A stretch of 32,296 bases of DNA, taken from positions 1-32,296 of the forward strand of contig JAUQOX010000004.1 of the NCBI GenBank assembly GCA_030550695.1, in the 5' to 3' direction. Shown one piece after another: positions 31,211 to 32,296 of this stretch (position 1 is the stretch's first letter; the number at the start of each line of letters is the position of its first letter). A program made the translations under genes and the position numbers. Source of the stretch: Gemmatimonadota bacterium. GTDB taxonomy: Bacteria > Gemmatimonadota > Gemmatimonadetes > Longimicrobiales > Gaopeijiaceae. The notes below the pieces were generated by a model. The model saw only the letters and a list, made by a program, of their open reading frames with translations. It did not search any database and had not been told where the DNA came from.

Positions 31211-32296
31211 ATGCCGTTCCGGACGAAAAGCCTTCCGGCCGCCCTCCTCCTTGCCCTCCTGGCCGCGATGCCCGTGGCCGGTCAGATCACCCCTCCCGAG
31301 AAGGTTCTGGGTTTTCCCATCGGGGCGGACTACGAGTTGGCCAGCTACCGGCAACTCCTGACCTATTGGGAGATCCTGGCTCGGGAGTCCGACCGGATGG
31401 TCCTCGACACCATCGGTCTGACCCAGGAGGGGCGCCCCCAGGTGATGGCTATCCTGACCTCTCCCGAGAATCACCGCAACCTGGCCCGATACAAGGAGAT
31501 CGCCAGGCGGATGGCGCTTGCCAAGGGGGTATCCGAGGAGGAGGCGCGGCGCCTGGCCCGAGAGGGCAAAGCCGTCGTGTGGATCGACGGCGGCCTCCAC
31601 TCCACGGAGGTGGTGGGGGCTCAGCAGCTCTTGGAGCTGGTTTACCAGATGGTCAGCGGCCGTGACCCGGAGACCCTCAGGATCCTCCAGGATGTGATCT
31701 TGCTGGCCGTCCCCGCCAATCCGGACGGGATGGACCTGGTGGCGGATTGGTACTATCGCACAGACGCGCAGGGAGGGACCAAAGAACAGCGGAACCTCGC
31801 CGGCCTTCCGGTCCTGTACCAGAAATACGCGGGCCACGACAACAACCGGGACTTCTACATGGGGAATCTGGCGGAAACCGGCAACATGCTCCGGGTGCAG
31901 TATCGGGAGTGGTTTCCCCAGATCGTGTACAACCACCATCAGACGGGCCCTCAAGGAACGATCCTCTTCGCTCCGCCCTTCCGGGATCCCCCCAACCACT
32001 TCTTGGACCCCCTCATCCTCACCTCCCTGGAGCAGGTAGGTACGGCCATGCACCATCGCTTCGTCCAGGAAGGGAAGGGCGGAAGCACGATGCGGTCGGG
32101 TGCAAGCTATTCCACCTGGTGGAACGGGGGCCTTCGGACCACGCCCTACTTCCACAACTCCATCGGGCTCCTCACCGAAATCCGGGGCGGGCCGAATCCC
32201 CAGCCCATCGCCTTCGTGCCCGGCCGGCAGATTTCCAGCAACGATCTCCCCCTCCCGGTGGAACCCGGCGTCCTCCACATGGCCACCGCCATCGAG
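31211..32296 (+). CDS. Exported M14-family zinc carboxypeptidase (3' end outside window)
   Basis: The 5' 362 codons of a secreted or periplasmic metallopeptidase. The signal peptide (SLPAALLLALLAAMPVAG) is likely cleaved after Gly24. The M14 zinc site is HxxE at His130 and Glu133 (GGLHSTEVVG) plus the third ligand in YNHHQTG (His242 or His243), and the catalytic glutamate is probably Glu323 in GLLTEIRGG. VPANPDGMD and DNNRDFYM are family-typical for the large bacterial M14 proteins, which often reach 800 residues or more and may carry C-terminal extensions. The ATG at 31211 follows AAGGAG at 31199-31204. Substrate is unknown; peptide scavenging is a common inference. The frame runs off the window edge with no stop. 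Confidence 0.92.
   Translation, partial: MPFRTKSLPAALLLALLAAMPVAGQITPPEKVLGFPIGADYELASYRQLLTYWEILARESDRMVLDTIGLTQEGRPQVMAILTSPENHRNLARYKEIARRMALAKGVSEEEARRLAREGKAVVWIDGGLHSTEVVGAQQLLELVYQMVSGRDPETLRILQDVILLAVPANPDGMDLVADWYYRTDAQGGTKEQRNLAGLPVLYQKYAGHDNNRDFYMGNLAETGNMLRVQYREWFPQIVYNHHQTGPQGTILFAPPFRDPPNHFLDPLILTSLEQVGTAMHHRFVQEGKGGSTMRSGASYSTWWNGGLRTTPYFHNSIGLLTEIRGGPNPQPIAFVPGRQISSNDLPLPVEPGVLHMATAIE

Overview
This is a GC-rich, densely packed bacterial chromosome segment with no sign of mobile elements, CRISPR arrays or phage. I infer an FCB-type Gram-negative lineage, with Gemmatimonadota the best guess. The reasons are a secreted protein carrying a 'LEQNYPNPFNP'-type FlgD/T9SS-like sorting domain, a signal-peptide M14 zinc carboxypeptidase, a lipoprotein signal peptidase, HPr kinase next to a mannose-family PTS outside Firmicutes, and heavy use of GGG/GTG/TTG codons. 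This is inference from gene content and style; no phylogeny was run.

Region 1 (120-18017) holds twenty consecutive plus-strand genes with no gap above about 70 bp and many start/stop overlaps. They fall into modules: riboflavin synthesis (ribD, ribE, ribBA, ribH) followed by nusB; a GT4 glycosyltransferase; hpf (ribosome hibernation) and hprK; a complete mannose-type phosphotransferase set (EIIA, EIIB, EIIC, EIID, HPr, EI); the activated-methyl-cycle pair metK-ahcY; a bifunctional-nuclease-family protein; an anchored envelope protein of unknown role; recO; and selB. The PTS module is coherent: EI phosphorylates HPr at His, HPr passes phosphate to EIIA and EIIB for uptake through EIIC/EIID, and HprK can phosphorylate HPr at Ser as a regulatory switch.

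Region 2 (18018-20694): a good sigma70-like promoter drives a small secreted protein that is almost only a FlgD/T9SS-like C-terminal domain. It converges with a minus-strand pair, a C4 zinc-ribbon protein and a PtsN-like EIIA, and dusB diverges from that pair.

Region 3 (20695-24810): tmRNA (ssrA) with a readable tag ANSQLALAA, lspA directly behind it, an MscS-type channel, then a minus-strand CNNM/CBS transporter-like protein and an OsmC peroxidase.

Region 4 (24811-32296): a two-gene AddB-AddA-like helicase-nuclease operon for double-strand break repair, with a strong GC hairpin system at the junction. A putative promoter and the 5' part of an exported M14 carboxypeptidase follow, the latter cut by the window edge.

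No wholly new multi-gene system stands out. The most unusual items are the sorting-domain-only exported protein, the RibBA His-to-Gln change at a metal-ligand position, the HprK/mannose-PTS block embedded in a housekeeping superoperon, the EI active-site deviations, the ssrA-lspA arrangement and the addB/addA junction structure.
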